A DNA stretch of 64,000 nucleotides, taken from the NCBI GenBank assembly GCA_000344275.1, contig AORU01000001.1, positions 124,001 through 188,000 on the forward strand, given 5' to 3'. The DNA is from Streptococcus oralis subsp. tigurinus AZ_3a (GTDB lineage Bacteria > Bacillota > Bacilli > Lactobacillales > Streptococcaceae). The position numbers and the translations under genes were made by a program. Below are positions 7,555-16,572 of this stretch, one piece after another (within the stretch, counting starts at the first letter, position 1; each line of letters opens with the position of its first letter). Below the pieces are notes generated by a model. It did not search any database. It was not told the origin of the DNA and saw nothing but the letters and a program-made list of their open reading frames with translations.

Positions 7555-9258
7555 TTATTTTTTCTTAGGTGAATGGATAGCCATTCCTAAAACATCCGCA
7601 AATGCTTCGTACATCACTTCAGAGTAGGTTGGGTGTCCGTGGATAGTCTTCAACATTTCTTCAACAGTGATTTCCATTTCGATAATGCTTGACGCTTCGT
7701 TAATCAGTTCTGCGGCTGCAGGACCAATGATGTGAACACCAAGGATTTCTCCGTATTTCTTATCTGCAATGACTTTTACGAAACCTTGAGCAGCATCCGA
7801 TGCAATGGCACGTCCGTTTGCAGCAAAGTTGAATTTACCGATTGCTACATCGTATTTCTCACGTGCTTGTTCTTCAGTCAAACCTACTGCTGCTACTTCA
7901 GGAAGAGTATAGATGGCTGCAGGAGTCAAGTTCAATTTGGCAACAGCATGATTTCCTTTAAGGGCATTTTCAGCGGCAACTTCACCCATGCGGAAGGCTG
8001 CGTGCGCCAACATCTTAGTACCATTGATATCACCTGGTGCGTAGATACCTGGAACAGAAGTTTCCATGTATTCGTTGACCTTGATGCGTCCACGATCCAA
8101 TTCAAACTCAACATCGCCAATACCTTCAAGGTCTGGCACACGACCGATTGAAAGAAGGGCTTTGCTTGCGATGATATCATCTTTTCCTTCAACCTTGATA
8201 CGAAGTTGTCCATTTTCCTCGATGATTTCTTGGAGTTTAGTGTCGGTTAAGATGGTCATACCTTTGCGTTCCAAAATCAAGCGAAGATTCTTAGAAACTT
8301 CCGCATCCATAGCTGGAACGATACGGTCCATCATTTCGATAACAGTTACTTTTGAACCAAATGTCATGAATGCCTGGCCGAGTTCGATACCGACAACCCC
8401 ACCACCGATGATTACGAGGCTTTCTGGAACTTCGTTCATTTCAAGAATATCATCGCTGGTCATCACGAGTGATGATTCCATACCAGGAACGTTAATCTTG
8501 CTAACTTTTGAACCACCAGCAAGGATGATCTTCTTAGTTTCAAGCAGCTCTGAACCATTAACCAAGACATTCTTATCTTTAGTAATAGTACCAACGCCCT
8601 TATGAACAGTAACTCCGTAACTACGAAGAAGACCCGCAACACCACCTACCAAGGTATTGACAACTTTAGATTTAGTTTCTAAAAGTTTGTCCATATCAAC
8701 AGTGAAGTTTGGATTTTCGATGACGATACCACGATTTGCTGCATGACCGATATTTTCGATGATTTCAGCGTTGTGAAGGTAGGTCTTAGTTGGGATACAG
8801 CCACGGTTCAAGCAGGTTCCACCGAGTTCAGATTTCTCAACAAGGGCAACCTTACCACCAAGTTGGGCAGCTTTAATGGCTGCTACATATCCAGCAGGAC
8901 CACCACCAATTACAACGATATCAAAGGCATCATCGCTCTTACCGTCGTCGTTTGAGGCACTAGCTGCAGGTGCAGGTTTTGATTCTGGCGCAGCAGCTCC
9001 AGCTGTTGGGATGTTTTCACCTTCTTCTCCAAGGTAACCGATGACTTCTGTAACAGGAACTGTTTCACCATCACCTTTAAGGATGGCAATCAAGTATCCA
9101 TCTTCTTCGGCTTCCAATTCCATGCTGACTTTGTCAGTCATGATTTCCAAAAGGATTTCTCCTTCTTTTACAAATTCACCGACTTTCTTATTCCATTGGA
9201 CGATTTGTCCTTCTGTCATATCCACGCCGGCTTTTGGCATAATTACTTCTAAGGCCAT
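7555..9258 (-). CDS. lpdA: Dihydrolipoamide dehydrogenase (E3) with its own N-terminal lipoyl domain
   Basis: 567 residues, about 100 longer than a plain E3. Residues 1-80 are a lipoyl domain with the modifiable lysine K43 in the MTDKVS turn. An Ala/Pro/Ser-rich linker (~85-110) follows, then the flavoprotein: FAD-binding GGGPAG at 118-123, redox pair C149/C154 in GGTCLNRGC, the NAD-binding GGGVVG near 285 and the catalytic HGHPTYSE block near the C-terminus. It reoxidises dihydrolipoamide in the complex encoded by acoA, acoB and acoC. The same domain layout is known from pneumococcal E3, so this is not a gene fusion error. Confidence 0.96.
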   Translation of the reverse strand: MALEVIMPKAGVDMTEGQIVQWNKKVGEFVKEGEILLEIMTDKVSMELEAEEDGYLIAILKGDGETVPVTEVIGYLGEEGENIPTAGAAAPESKPAPAASASNDDGKSDDAFDIVVIGGGPAGYVAAIKAAQLGGKVALVEKSELGGTCLNRGCIPTKTYLHNAEIIENIGHAANRGIVIENPNFTVDMDKLLETKSKVVNTLVGGVAGLLRSYGVTVHKGVGTITKDKNVLVNGSELLETKKIILAGGSKVSKINVPGMESSLVMTSDDILEMNEVPESLVIIGGGVVGIELGQAFMTFGSKVTVIEMMDRIVPAMDAEVSKNLRLILERKGMTILTDTKLQEIIEENGQLRIKVEGKDDIIASKALLSIGRVPDLEGIGDVEFELDRGRIKVNEYMETSVPGIYAPGDINGTKMLAHAAFRMGEVAAENALKGNHAVAKLNLTPAAIYTLPEVAAVGLTEEQAREKYDVAIGKFNFAANGRAIASDAAQGFVKVIADKKYGEILGVHIIGPAAAELINEASSIIEMEITVEEMLKTIHGHPTYSEVMYEAFADVLGMAIHSPKKK

Positions 9259-9303
9259 GTCTTACTTCCTTTATCTATATCTCTAAAAATAAATACTGTA
9301 TTT

Positions 9304-10347
9304 TTAAACCAACATTGAGATTGGGTTCTCAATTAAGGCTTTCAAGTCTTTCATAAACTTAGCACCAGCCATACCATCTACGACACGATGGTCAATAGTT
9401 AATCCTAGGCTCATGATAGGACGAATAACAATCTCACCATTGACAACTACAGGTTTCTCTACTGTTGAGCTAACCCCGAGGATAGCTGAGTTTGGTTGGT
9501 TAATAATAGGACCGAAGGACTGAACACCAAACATTCCCAAGTTACTAATTGTGAAGGTTGAGTTTTGTAACTCACTTGGAGCCAATTTACCATCCAGAGT
9601 ACGACCAATCACATCCTTAAAGGCTACAACTAACTCTGACAAGCTCATTTTTTCAGCATTATAGACAACAGGTGTCATCAATCCATTATCCATACCAACT
9701 GCCATCGCAAGGTTGACATAGTTGTGAGTGATAATGGTCTTGCCATCTTCTGTCAACGAAGCGTTGATGTATGGGTGTTTCATAAGGGTCTTCACAACAG
9801 CGAGTGAAAGGAGATCTGTTACAGTAGTCTTCTTCCCAGTTGCTTCCATAATTGGCTCAAGAACCTTCTTACGGAGAGCTAGCATTTCAGACATATCGAC
9901 ATCATAGTTGAGTGTGAAAGTTGGCGCAGTTAGGTAAGATTCAACCATACGTTGGGCGATCACCTTACGCATTGGTGTCATTGGAATACGCTCAATCTCA
10001 CCATAAGGAGTGATATTGTCTGGAACTTCTTCCACTTTTTCAATCTGAGCAGGAGACTTGATAGTATCGTTTTCGATATTTTCAGGAAGCAAGGCCAAAA
10101 CGTCCTTCTTCATGATCTTGCCACGATGACCAGTTCCTTGGATTTCCTGCCAAGCAATGTTATGTTCGAGGGCAATTCGTTTTGCAAGTGGCGAAATGCG
10201 AACCACGTTTGTGTCTTTATAAGTTTCCACGTCTTCTTTGTGGACACGACCGTTTGCACCTGAGCCAGAAACGTCGTAGAGGTTGATCCCTAGATCATCC
10301 GCTAACTTTCTAGCCGCAGGAGTCGCTCTTAGCTTGTCATCAGCCAT
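9304..10347 (-). CDS. acoC: Dihydrolipoamide acetyltransferase (E2) without lipoyl domain
   Basis: 347 residues. Instead of a lipoyl domain the protein begins with two peripheral-subunit-binding domains in tandem (about residues 7-41 and 49-86), followed by a linker and the catalytic acyltransferase domain (~115-347) with the DHRVVDG active-site motif. ATG 10347 follows GGAGAGG; the frame is open for 28 codons upstream, but these fall in a noncoding repeat. It acts with acoA/acoB (E1) and LpdA, which supplies the missing lipoyl domain. A dispersed repeat separates it from acoB. Confidence 0.94.
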   Translation of the reverse strand: MADDKLRATPAARKLADDLGINLYDVSGSGANGRVHKEDVETYKDTNVVRISPLAKRIALEHNIAWQEIQGTGHRGKIMKKDVLALLPENIENDTIKSPAQIEKVEEVPDNITPYGEIERIPMTPMRKVIAQRMVESYLTAPTFTLNYDVDMSEMLALRKKVLEPIMEATGKKTTVTDLLSLAVVKTLMKHPYINASLTEDGKTIITHNYVNLAMAVGMDNGLMTPVVYNAEKMSLSELVVAFKDVIGRTLDGKLAPSELQNSTFTISNLGMFGVQSFGPIINQPNSAILGVSSTVEKPVVVNGEIVIRPIMSLGLTIDHRVVDGMAGAKFMKDLKALIENPISMLV

Positions 10348-10368
10348 GACCTCTCCAATTCTAATTAT

Positions 10369-10475
10369 GATACTAAGGGCGTAAAAAGCGACTGAAAAAT
10401 AGGAAATCGACGCTGGCTTCGATGAAGCCAAGGAGATTTATCTTTTTTCCGAGCTTTTAGCCCGTGTTCGAATAT
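10369..10475 (-). repeat. Dispersed intergenic repeat, copy 1
   Basis: A ~107-bp stretch upstream of acoC that aligns with 26161-26271 along most of its length. Shared blocks include GATAC at one end, AAAAGC, GAAAATAGGAAA, ACGCTG, the AGCTTTTAG block and CCGTGTTC at the other end. This copy contains GGCTTC / GAAGCC, a short hairpin. It matches no BOX or RUP element that I can confirm from memory. Confidence 0.65.
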
Positions 10476-10542
10476 AAGATATTAAGGACGAAAAGAGTTC
10501 TGCACCTAAAAGATACAAAGTTTCTCGTCTTTTTTATTTTAT

Positions 10543-10563
10543 TTACATAACTTATATTATGTA
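10543..10563. repeat. TACATAA palindrome, copy 2
   Basis: TTACATAAc-TTAT-ATTATGTA, nearly identical to 4799-4820 and immediately after the acoB stop codon. Confidence 0.6.
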
Positions 10564-11556
10564 TTATTCTTTGTTGTATGTCTTACGGATGGCATCTTTG
10601 ATGCTTTCAACTGTTGGAATCATTGCATTTTCAAGATTTTGCGCGTAAGGCATTGGCACATCTTCTCCGGCGCAACGGCGGATTGGTGCATCTAGATAGT
10701 CAAATGCTTCTGATTCTGAAATAATAGCTGAAATCTCTCCGATATAGCCACTTGTTTTGTGAGCATCGTTGACAAGCACCACCTTACCAGTCTTCTTCAC
10801 TGAGTTAATGATGATATCTTTATCAAGAGGAACAAGGGTACGTGGGTCCACAATTTCAACTGAAATTCCTTCTTCTGCTAATTCTTCAGCAGCTTGAACC
10901 ACACGGCGAAGCATTTTTCCATAAGTAACGACTGTTACATCTGTACCTTCGCGTTTGATTTCACCAACTCCAAGTGGGATTGTGTAGTCAGGATCAACTG
11001 GAACTTCCCCTTTTTGGTTAAATTCTGACTTGTACTCAAGGATGATAACAGGGTTGTTATCACGGATAGAAGACTTGAGAAGTCCTTTCATGTCAGCAGG
11101 TGTACCTGGTGCTACAACCTTAAGTCCAGGAATGTGAGTAAACCAAGACTCTAGGGATTGCGAGTGCTGGGCAGCAGAACCAACTCCGTTACCAGCTGCA
11201 CATCGAACTGTCATTGGAACCTGACCTTTCCCACCAAACATATAACGTGTTTTAGCAGCTTGGTTGACGATATTGTCCATGGCAATGACCGAGAAGTCCA
11301 TGAAGGTCATATCAACGATTGGGCGAAGTCCTGTCATAGCTGCTCCTGCTGCTGCTCCCGAGATGGCAGCTTCAGAAATCGGACAGTCACGAACACGTTC
11401 TGGACCAAATTCTTCGAGCATTCCAACAGAAGTTCCGAAGTCCCCTCCGAAGACACCAACGTCTTCTCCCATCAAGAATACATTTTCATCGCGACGCATT
11501 TCCTCAGACATAGCAAGGATAATGGTGTCACGGAACGACATTGTTTTTGTTTCCAT
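10564..11556 (-). CDS. acoB: Acetoin/pyruvate dehydrogenase E1 component, beta subunit
   Basis: 330 residues, the typical size of an E1-beta transketolase-like subunit. It has the N-terminal pyrimidine-binding region (MGEDVGVFGG, then GPERVRDCPISEAAI near residue 50-65) and a C-terminal transketolase domain with VVLVNDAHKTSG. With acoA it forms the thiamine-diphosphate E1 that decarboxylates the 2-oxo substrate. The start is 15 bp after the acoA stop. Annotation as aco follows naming habit; in pneumococci the locus is thought to act as the pyruvate dehydrogenase complex. Confidence 0.94.
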   Translation of the reverse strand: METKTMSFRDTIILAMSEEMRRDENVFLMGEDVGVFGGDFGTSVGMLEEFGPERVRDCPISEAAISGAAAGAAMTGLRPIVDMTFMDFSVIAMDNIVNQAAKTRYMFGGKGQVPMTVRCAAGNGVGSAAQHSQSLESWFTHIPGLKVVAPGTPADMKGLLKSSIRDNNPVIILEYKSEFNQKGEVPVDPDYTIPLGVGEIKREGTDVTVVTYGKMLRRVVQAAEELAEEGISVEIVDPRTLVPLDKDIIINSVKKTGKVVLVNDAHKTSGYIGEISAIISESEAFDYLDAPIRRCAGEDVPMPYAQNLENAMIPTVESIKDAIRKTYNKE

Positions 11557-11571
11557 TTTATCTCTTTCTCC

Positions 11572-12540
11572 TTAGTCTGCGTAAATATCTTCAAAAGCTG
11601 ATTCTAGTGGTGGGAATGGACTTTCTTCTGCAAATTTAACAGAGGCTTCTACTGCTTCCTTGACTTGTGCTTGGATTTCTTCCAATTCTTCGGCACTTGC
11701 AATATTATTTTCAATGAGGTATTTGCGAAGGTTTTCGATTGGGTCTTTTTGTTTCCACAATTCCACTTCTTCACGCGTACGATATTTACCAGGGTCAGAT
11801 GATGAGTGACCAAGCCAGCGATAAGTTACACTTTCGATCAAGACTGGGCCATTGCCACCACGAACATGGTCTACAGCTTTCTTAAATCCTTCATAGACGT
11901 TGATGACATTGTTTCCATCTTCGATAAACATTCCAGGAATTCCGTATGCAGCACTACGTTGATGGATATGTTCTACATTGGTCATTTTCTTGATATCCGC
12001 AGAGATCCCATAGCCGTTGTTAATGCAGTAGAAAATGACTGGAAGTTTCCAGATAGAAGCCATGTTCACCGCTTCGTGGAAGACACCTTCATTAGTCGCA
12101 CCGTCTCCAAAGAAGCAGACGACTATTTTTCCAGTATTTTGCATCTGCTGACTGAGGGCTGCACCGACAGCGATTCCCATACCACCACCTACGATACCAT
12201 TGGCACCGAGGTTCCCAGCATCAAGGTCGGCAATATGCATCGAACCACCTTTTCCTTTACAGGTTCCAGTGTATTTCCCAAGGATTTCAGCCATCATTCC
12301 GTTGAGGTCAATCCCTTTGGCAATAGCTTGCCCGTGACCACGGTGATTTGAGGTAATCAGATCATCTGGATTAAGAGCTAGCATCGCTCCGACGTTAGCA
12401 GCTTCCTCTCCGACAGAAAAGTGAGTCATACCGGGAACTTTTCCCTTTTTCACTAACTGAGCGATTTTTAAGTCCATGCGACGGATTTCTTCCATCTTAC
12501 GGAACATCTCTAGCAAAAGATTTTTATCTAAAGTTGACAT
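11572..12540 (-). CDS. acoA: Acetoin/pyruvate dehydrogenase E1 component, alpha subunit
   Basis: 322 residues, first gene of acoA-acoB-acoC-lpdA-lplA. The thiamine-diphosphate motif GDGATNEGVFHEA near residue 145 ends with CINN some 30 residues later, as in all E1-alpha chains. TRNHRGHGQ-type substrate region (SNHRGHGQAIAKG) lies near 65. ATG 12540 has a GAAAGG ribosome site. A near-consensus promoter at 12575-12603 overlaps a cre-like site, so glucose repression by CcpA is likely. Confidence 0.95.
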   Translation of the reverse strand: MSTLDKNLLLEMFRKMEEIRRMDLKIAQLVKKGKVPGMTHFSVGEEAANVGAMLALNPDDLITSNHRGHGQAIAKGIDLNGMMAEILGKYTGTCKGKGGSMHIADLDAGNLGANGIVGGGMGIAVGAALSQQMQNTGKIVVCFFGDGATNEGVFHEAVNMASIWKLPVIFYCINNGYGISADIKKMTNVEHIHQRSAAYGIPGMFIEDGNNVINVYEGFKKAVDHVRGGNGPVLIESVTYRWLGHSSSDPGKYRTREEVELWKQKDPIENLRKYLIENNIASAEELEEIQAQVKEAVEASVKFAEESPFPPLESAFEDIYAD

Positions 12541-12574
12541 AATCTTGCCTTTCTAACTTTGTTCTTTCCTTAAC

Positions 12575-12603
12575 ATTTTACCTCTTTTTGAAAACACTGT
12601 CAA
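12575..12603 (-). promoter_or_regulatory. Promoter of the aco operon
   Basis: -35 TTGACA (12598-12603, perfect), 17-bp spacer, -10 TAAAAT (12575-12580). Confidence 0.85.
12589..12602. promoter_or_regulatory. cre-like site over the aco -35
   Basis: TGAAAACACTGTCA fits the CcpA consensus TGWAANCGNTNWCA at all but one position (A for the central G). It covers the -35 hexamer. Confidence 0.6.
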
Positions 12604-12636
12604 AGTTTATGACTTACAAAATTTCACAAGACAAAA

Positions 12637-12669
12637 AAAGAAATCCCCGTTTTAACAGGGATTTTCTTT
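12637..12669 (-). terminator. Terminator of the ung-mutX-pyrC-MATE transcript
   Basis: AAAGAAATCCC (12637-12647) pairs with GGGATTTTCTTT (12658-12669) around a short loop; on the minus strand a T-run follows. Confidence 0.8.
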
Positions 12670-12718
12670 AGTTAGAGTATTTTTTCACAAAGTTATTTTT
12701 CAGGATATTTTCTAAAAA

Positions 12719-14059
12719 TTAGCTCAATCTCTTCATTACGGTTTTCAAACGCCATTGATACAAACAACCAGAAACAATCAAGCTGGCAATTAACCCAATC
12801 CAGTAGGCAAATGCCCCTAAGTCAGTTGCTTGATCTAGTAGATATCCTAGAGGTATCGCTACTCCCCAATATCCGATTAGACCAAGATAGAAAGGAACGA
12901 TAGTGTCCTTATACCCTCTTAAAATTCCTTGGAGCGGAGCCGCAAAGGTATCAGCTAGCTGGAAAAAGAGACTGTAGGTTAGAAATACAGCTGTTGTTTC
13001 AATGAACTGAGAGTCATTCCTATATAGACTTGCTACACGATCTCTAAAAATGTAGAGAAAGGACAGGGTAAAACCAGCAAAAATGAGGGCTGTTATTCTC
13101 CCCAGACGAGCATAGATTTTAGCATCCTCAAAACGTTTAGCACCCACCTCGTACGACACAACAATCGCCATAGCAGAGGAAATACTCATGGGAAAAGCGT
13201 ACATGAGACTCGAAAAATTCATAGCTGACTGGTGACTGGCGATAATGAGCGATGAAAACTTAGCCATGATTAGTCCCACCACGGAAAAAATAGCCACTTC
13301 AGCAAATACGGTTCCTCCGATTGGTAGACCTAATCGAACACCTTCCTTGATTTTATCTATATTGAGTGGAATAGGTTTTTCAAGATGTAACGCTTTTAAT
13401 CTTTCCTGTTTGAACAAAACAAGCAGGGAAATACCCAATAAAACCCAGTAGGCTAGCGAAGTTCCTAACCCTGCTCCTGCACCACCAAGCTCTGGAAAAC
13501 CAAGAGCTCCATAAATCAAGAGATAGTTAAAACTACTATTGAGCGGAAGTAATAGGAGCATCAGATACATAGATAGCTTAGTCAATCCAAGAGAATCCAA
13601 CAAAGACCGAATGACACTAAAAAGCAACAAGGGAATAATCCCGATAGAAAGGTACCAAAGATAGGAAACTGCAACTGCCGCTACTTGAGCTTCTAGTCCG
13701 ATATGGTTTAAAACTGGGGGCGCTAAGAATAGTACCAGCCCAAGCAAGACCAAAGATAGTCCAAAAGCCAAATAGATAAATTGGTAAAAGTCAGATGCTA
13801 CTTCTTCCTTTTTGCCCCGTCCCAGATGATGACCGATAATGGGTACCATAGCTGAAACAATCCCTGTTAAAAAGGTGAAGAAAGGATTCCATAGACTCGT
13901 TGCAGTTGATACCCCCGCCAGATCCATAGTATTGTACTGCCCTGTCATGGTTGTATCGACAAAGGAGGCAGAATAATTGGCAAATTGATAGATCAGGATA
14001 GGGAAAAATATCTTAAGAAATAAGACAAACTTATCTTTAAATTGATGGGTTGGATACAT
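12719..14059 (-). CDS. MATE-family multidrug/Na+ efflux transporter
   Basis: 446 residues with about twelve hydrophobic segments arranged as two homologous halves, the MATE layout. The first half carries the family-typical SFVDTTMTGQY in the first helices and a conserved GHHLGRGKKEE loop near residue 78. It exports cationic compounds or drugs using ion gradients; the substrate cannot be read from sequence. It lies 41 bp downstream of pyrC with no terminator between, so it is probably the last gene of that operon. Confidence 0.9.
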   Translation of the reverse strand: MYPTHQFKDKFVLFLKIFFPILIYQFANYSASFVDTTMTGQYNTMDLAGVSTATSLWNPFFTFLTGIVSAMVPIIGHHLGRGKKEEVASDFYQFIYLAFGLSLVLLGLVLFLAPPVLNHIGLEAQVAAVAVSYLWYLSIGIIPLLLFSVIRSLLDSLGLTKLSMYLMLLLLPLNSSFNYLLIYGALGFPELGGAGAGLGTSLAYWVLLGISLLVLFKQERLKALHLEKPIPLNIDKIKEGVRLGLPIGGTVFAEVAIFSVVGLIMAKFSSLIIASHQSAMNFSSLMYAFPMSISSAMAIVVSYEVGAKRFEDAKIYARLGRITALIFAGFTLSFLYIFRDRVASLYRNDSQFIETTAVFLTYSLFFQLADTFAAPLQGILRGYKDTIVPFYLGLIGYWGVAIPLGYLLDQATDLGAFAYWIGLIASLIVSGCLYQWRLKTVMKRLS

Positions 14060-14100
14060 ATATGCTCTCTATTCCTATAGTTTATAGAGCAGAGTCCCAT

Positions 14101-15369
14101 CTAGTTTTGGTAGACGATTTGTCCCTTACAGATAGTATATTTGACCTGCCCTTTTAAAGTTTCCCCGATAAATGGAGAATTAGCTGATTTTGAAGCGAAG
14201 TTTGGACCAATAGTACGATCAGCCTTGTCATCAAAGATAGTGATGTCCGCTGGACCATTTTCAGCCAAGTAGCCTGCTTCAAAGTTGTAAAGTTTGGCTG
14301 GATTGACAGTCATTTTTTCTAGCAATTCCATCAAGCTTAGCTCACCAGCTTCCACCAAATAAGTCAAGCCGAGAGATAGAGAGGTTTCCAAACCAGTCAT
14401 ACCAGATGGTGCTTTGGTGATATCTGCTACATTTTTCTCATCCGCATGGTGAGGCGCGTGGTCCGTTGCGATAACTGTGATAACGCCTGACTTGAGACCT
14501 TCGATAACGGCTTGACGATCTGACTCTAGACGTAGCGGAGGATTCATTTTGGCATTGCTACCTTGAGTTAAAAGAAGAGTTTCTGTCTTAGAAAAATGTT
14601 GTGGTGCCACTTCTGCTGTGACTTGGGCCCCCAAACCTTGAGCAAACTCTACTACTTTGACACTTTCTTCCTTAGACAAATGCTGGATATGAACATGGGC
14701 CCTGGTTGCATAGGCAATCATAATATCACGCGCAATCATAGCGTATTCTGCCACCCCTGTCGCACCACAGATCTTGAAGTGGTCTTTAGCAATGTTTTCG
14801 TTAAACCCAAGAATACCGTTCAAGCCGGGATCTTCCTCGTGTAGACAAACAAAGGTACCAAGTTTTTTAGCAGTTTCCAAGGCTTCTTTGAGAACTTTGC
14901 TGCTTTCAAGCGGGATACCATCATCAGAGAAACCAACCGCACCAGCTTCTAAAAGCGCCTTAAAGTCAGTCAAGTCTTTACCATTAAAGTTCTTGGTAAT
15001 AGTTGCAACCGTTTTGACGTTAATCTTTTCCTTGGCAGCAGACTGGAGAACTTCTTGCAAAGTCTCCACGATTGAGATGGTTGGATTGGTATTAGCCATC
15101 ATGACAACCGTTGTAAAACCACCTGCAGCAGCCGCTAGTGCCCCAGTATGGATGTCCTCCTTGTGGGTTTGACCAGGTTCACGGAAATGAACATGAATAT
15201 CCACTAGTCCAGGCGCAACTACAAGACCAGTAGCATCAAGCACCTCTGCTCCTTCCTCTTTGATATCAGGGGCAATTTTGACAATTTTTCCGTCTTGGAC
15301 TAAAATATCACACACTTGATCCAAACCAGACTTAGGATCCATTACACGACCGTTTTTGATTAGTAGCAT
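14101..15369 (-). CDS. pyrC: Dihydroorotase
   Basis: A 422-residue class I dihydroorotase that closes carbamoyl-aspartate to dihydroorotate in pyrimidine synthesis. The metal-binding [10 protein letters not shown] lies near residue 57 and the ATDHAPHH block near 304. The length and the PG-Q loop fit the Gram-positive type. It starts 12 bp after mutX and belongs to the ung-mutX-pyrC cluster known from pneumococcus. No PyrR-type attenuator is visible upstream. Confidence 0.95.
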   Translation of the reverse strand: MLLIKNGRVMDPKSGLDQVCDILVQDGKIVKIAPDIKEEGAEVLDATGLVVAPGLVDIHVHFREPGQTHKEDIHTGALAAAAGGFTTVVMMANTNPTISIVETLQEVLQSAAKEKINVKTVATITKNFNGKDLTDFKALLEAGAVGFSDDGIPLESSKVLKEALETAKKLGTFVCLHEEDPGLNGILGFNENIAKDHFKICGATGVAEYAMIARDIMIAYATRAHVHIQHLSKEESVKVVEFAQGLGAQVTAEVAPQHFSKTETLLLTQGSNAKMNPPLRLESDRQAVIEGLKSGVITVIATDHAPHHADEKNVADITKAPSGMTGLETSLSLGLTYLVEAGELSLMELLEKMTVNPAKLYNFEAGYLAENGPADITIFDDKADRTIGPNFASKSANSPFIGETLKGQVKYTICKGQIVYQN

Positions 15370-15381
15370 CTGCTTTCTCCT

Positions 15382-15846
15382 TTATTCATAGAAATCCACT
15401 TGGGTATCCAATAATTTATCCCCATCATAAACAAACTTGGCTGAAAAGAAGGGTTTATCTTCTAAAAGCCACTCAACAAAGGTGTGGTCACCCTCCCAAG
15501 TTGGCTTGCTCAAAACTTCATCATAGGGAACCCATTCCAGCGTCCCCTCATTGCAGTCAATCAAGTCACCCTCAAACTCCGTCACCTTAAAAACATAGGT
15601 GTACCAGTCTAAATCTGGTGTGAATTCTGGAAAAGTGATAACACCTTTTAGAACTGGCTTGGCTTTGAGCCCTGTTTCTTCGAGGATTTCACGCGCTGCG
15701 CACTCCTGAGGTGTCTCCCCTCGCTCTAGCTTCCCACCAACACCAATCCATTTGCCTTCGTGGACATCATTGGGCTTCTTATTGCGATGGAGCATGAGCA
15801 GTTCTTTTCCGTTATCAATGTAGCAAATCGTCGCTAACTGAGGCAT
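15382..15846 (-). CDS. mutX: 8-oxo-dGTP diphosphatase MutX
   Basis: A 154-residue Nudix hydrolase that removes oxidised dGTP from the nucleotide pool and so prevents A:T to C:G transversions. The Nudix box spans residues 38-60 (GKLERGETP...REILEETGL). The length and the gene order ung-mutX-pyrC match the pneumococcal mutX locus. It is 9 bp downstream of ung, so two DNA-damage functions are made together. Confidence 0.95.
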   Translation of the reverse strand: MPQLATICYIDNGKELLMLHRNKKPNDVHEGKWIGVGGKLERGETPQECAAREILEETGLKAKPVLKGVITFPEFTPDLDWYTYVFKVTEFEGDLIDCNEGTLEWVPYDEVLSKPTWEGDHTFVEWLLEDKPFFSAKFVYDGDKLLDTQVDFYE

Positions 15847-15855
15847 ATTTTCTCC

Positions 15856-16509
15856 TTATCTAAGCCAATCGATTGGCACTTGTCCTGTCTCTTTTAAGAA
15901 TGCATTGGCCTTGGAAAAGGGCTTGGAACCCCAAAATCCTCTATAAACCGATAAAGGACTAGGATGGGCTGATTCGATAATCAAGTGGTGAGGATTGGTA
16001 ACCAAGGACTTCTTCTTGCGTGCATAAGCGCCCCAGAGTACAAAGACCACTGGCCTATCTAGATGATTGACCACCTGAATCACAGCATCTGTAAAGGGCT
16101 CCCATATCTGTCCAGCATGACCATTGGCCTGACCAGCAGGAACGGTCAAACAAGCATTGAGAAGCAAGACTCCTTGCTCAGCCCAAGCAGTTAAATCATG
16201 GGATTTCTTAACGCCGATGTCATCTGACAATTCTTTCAAGATATTTTGCAAGGATGGCGGAGCTGGGATAGAGTCAGGAACAGAAAAACTCAAGCCCTGA
16301 GCCTGACCTGGCCCGTGATAGGGGTCTTGCCCTAGAATCACCACCTTAACTTTTTCAAGCGGTGTAGTCAATAGAGCCTGAAAAATCTTTTCCTTAGGTG
16401 GATAAACAATTCCCTGAGCATAGACCTGATCCATAAACTGATTGATTTTCCCGAAATAACCCTCAGGTAATTGCTCCTTAATCAAAGCATGCCAAGATGA
16501 GTGTTGCAT
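15856..16509 (-). CDS. ung: Uracil-DNA glycosylase
   Basis: A 217-residue family-1 glycosylase that excises uracil from DNA. The water-activating GQDPYHG motif is at 60-66 (D62) and the HPSPLS minor-groove loop near 184. ATG 16509 is preferred to the in-frame TTG two codons upstream, because AAGGAG directly abuts the TTG but is six bases from the ATG. An extended -10 lies at 16538-16546. Confidence 0.96.
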   Translation of the reverse strand: MQHSSWHALIKEQLPEGYFGKINQFMDQVYAQGIVYPPKEKIFQALLTTPLEKVKVVILGQDPYHGPGQAQGLSFSVPDSIPAPPSLQNILKELSDDIGVKKSHDLTAWAEQGVLLLNACLTVPAGQANGHAGQIWEPFTDAVIQVVNHLDRPVVFVLWGAYARKKKSLVTNPHHLIIESAHPSPLSVYRGFWGSKPFSKANAFLKETGQVPIDWLR

Positions 16510-16537
16510 CGCCAACTCCTTCGTTTTTACTGCTTCT

Positions 16538-16546
16538 ATTATAGCA
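16538..16546 (-). promoter_or_regulatory. Extended -10 promoter for ung-mutX-pyrC
   Basis: TGCTATAAT on the minus strand, directly after the preceding terminator hairpin; no good -35. Confidence 0.6.
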
Positions 16547-16572
16547 AAAAGTGGCTATCTAAACCACTTTTT
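16546..16572 (-). terminator. Terminator of the HAD pseudogene
   Basis: AAAAAGTGG / CCACTTTTT stem with a 9-nt loop, overlapping the stop codon at 16571-16573. Confidence 0.8.

Noticed and set aside
8066..8605. 179-codon rightward frame inside lpdA
   Set aside because: Antisense shadow of a well-conserved gene; serine/threonine-rich translation without domain and without ribosome site.
10347..10431. Longer acoC start at 10431
   Set aside because: The extra 28 codons lie in the dispersed repeat and lack a ribosome site; GGAGAGG marks ATG 10347.
12719..14059. Calling the MATE gene dinF
   Set aside because: dinF in this group belongs to the recA-cinA locus; nothing here supports more than the MATE family.
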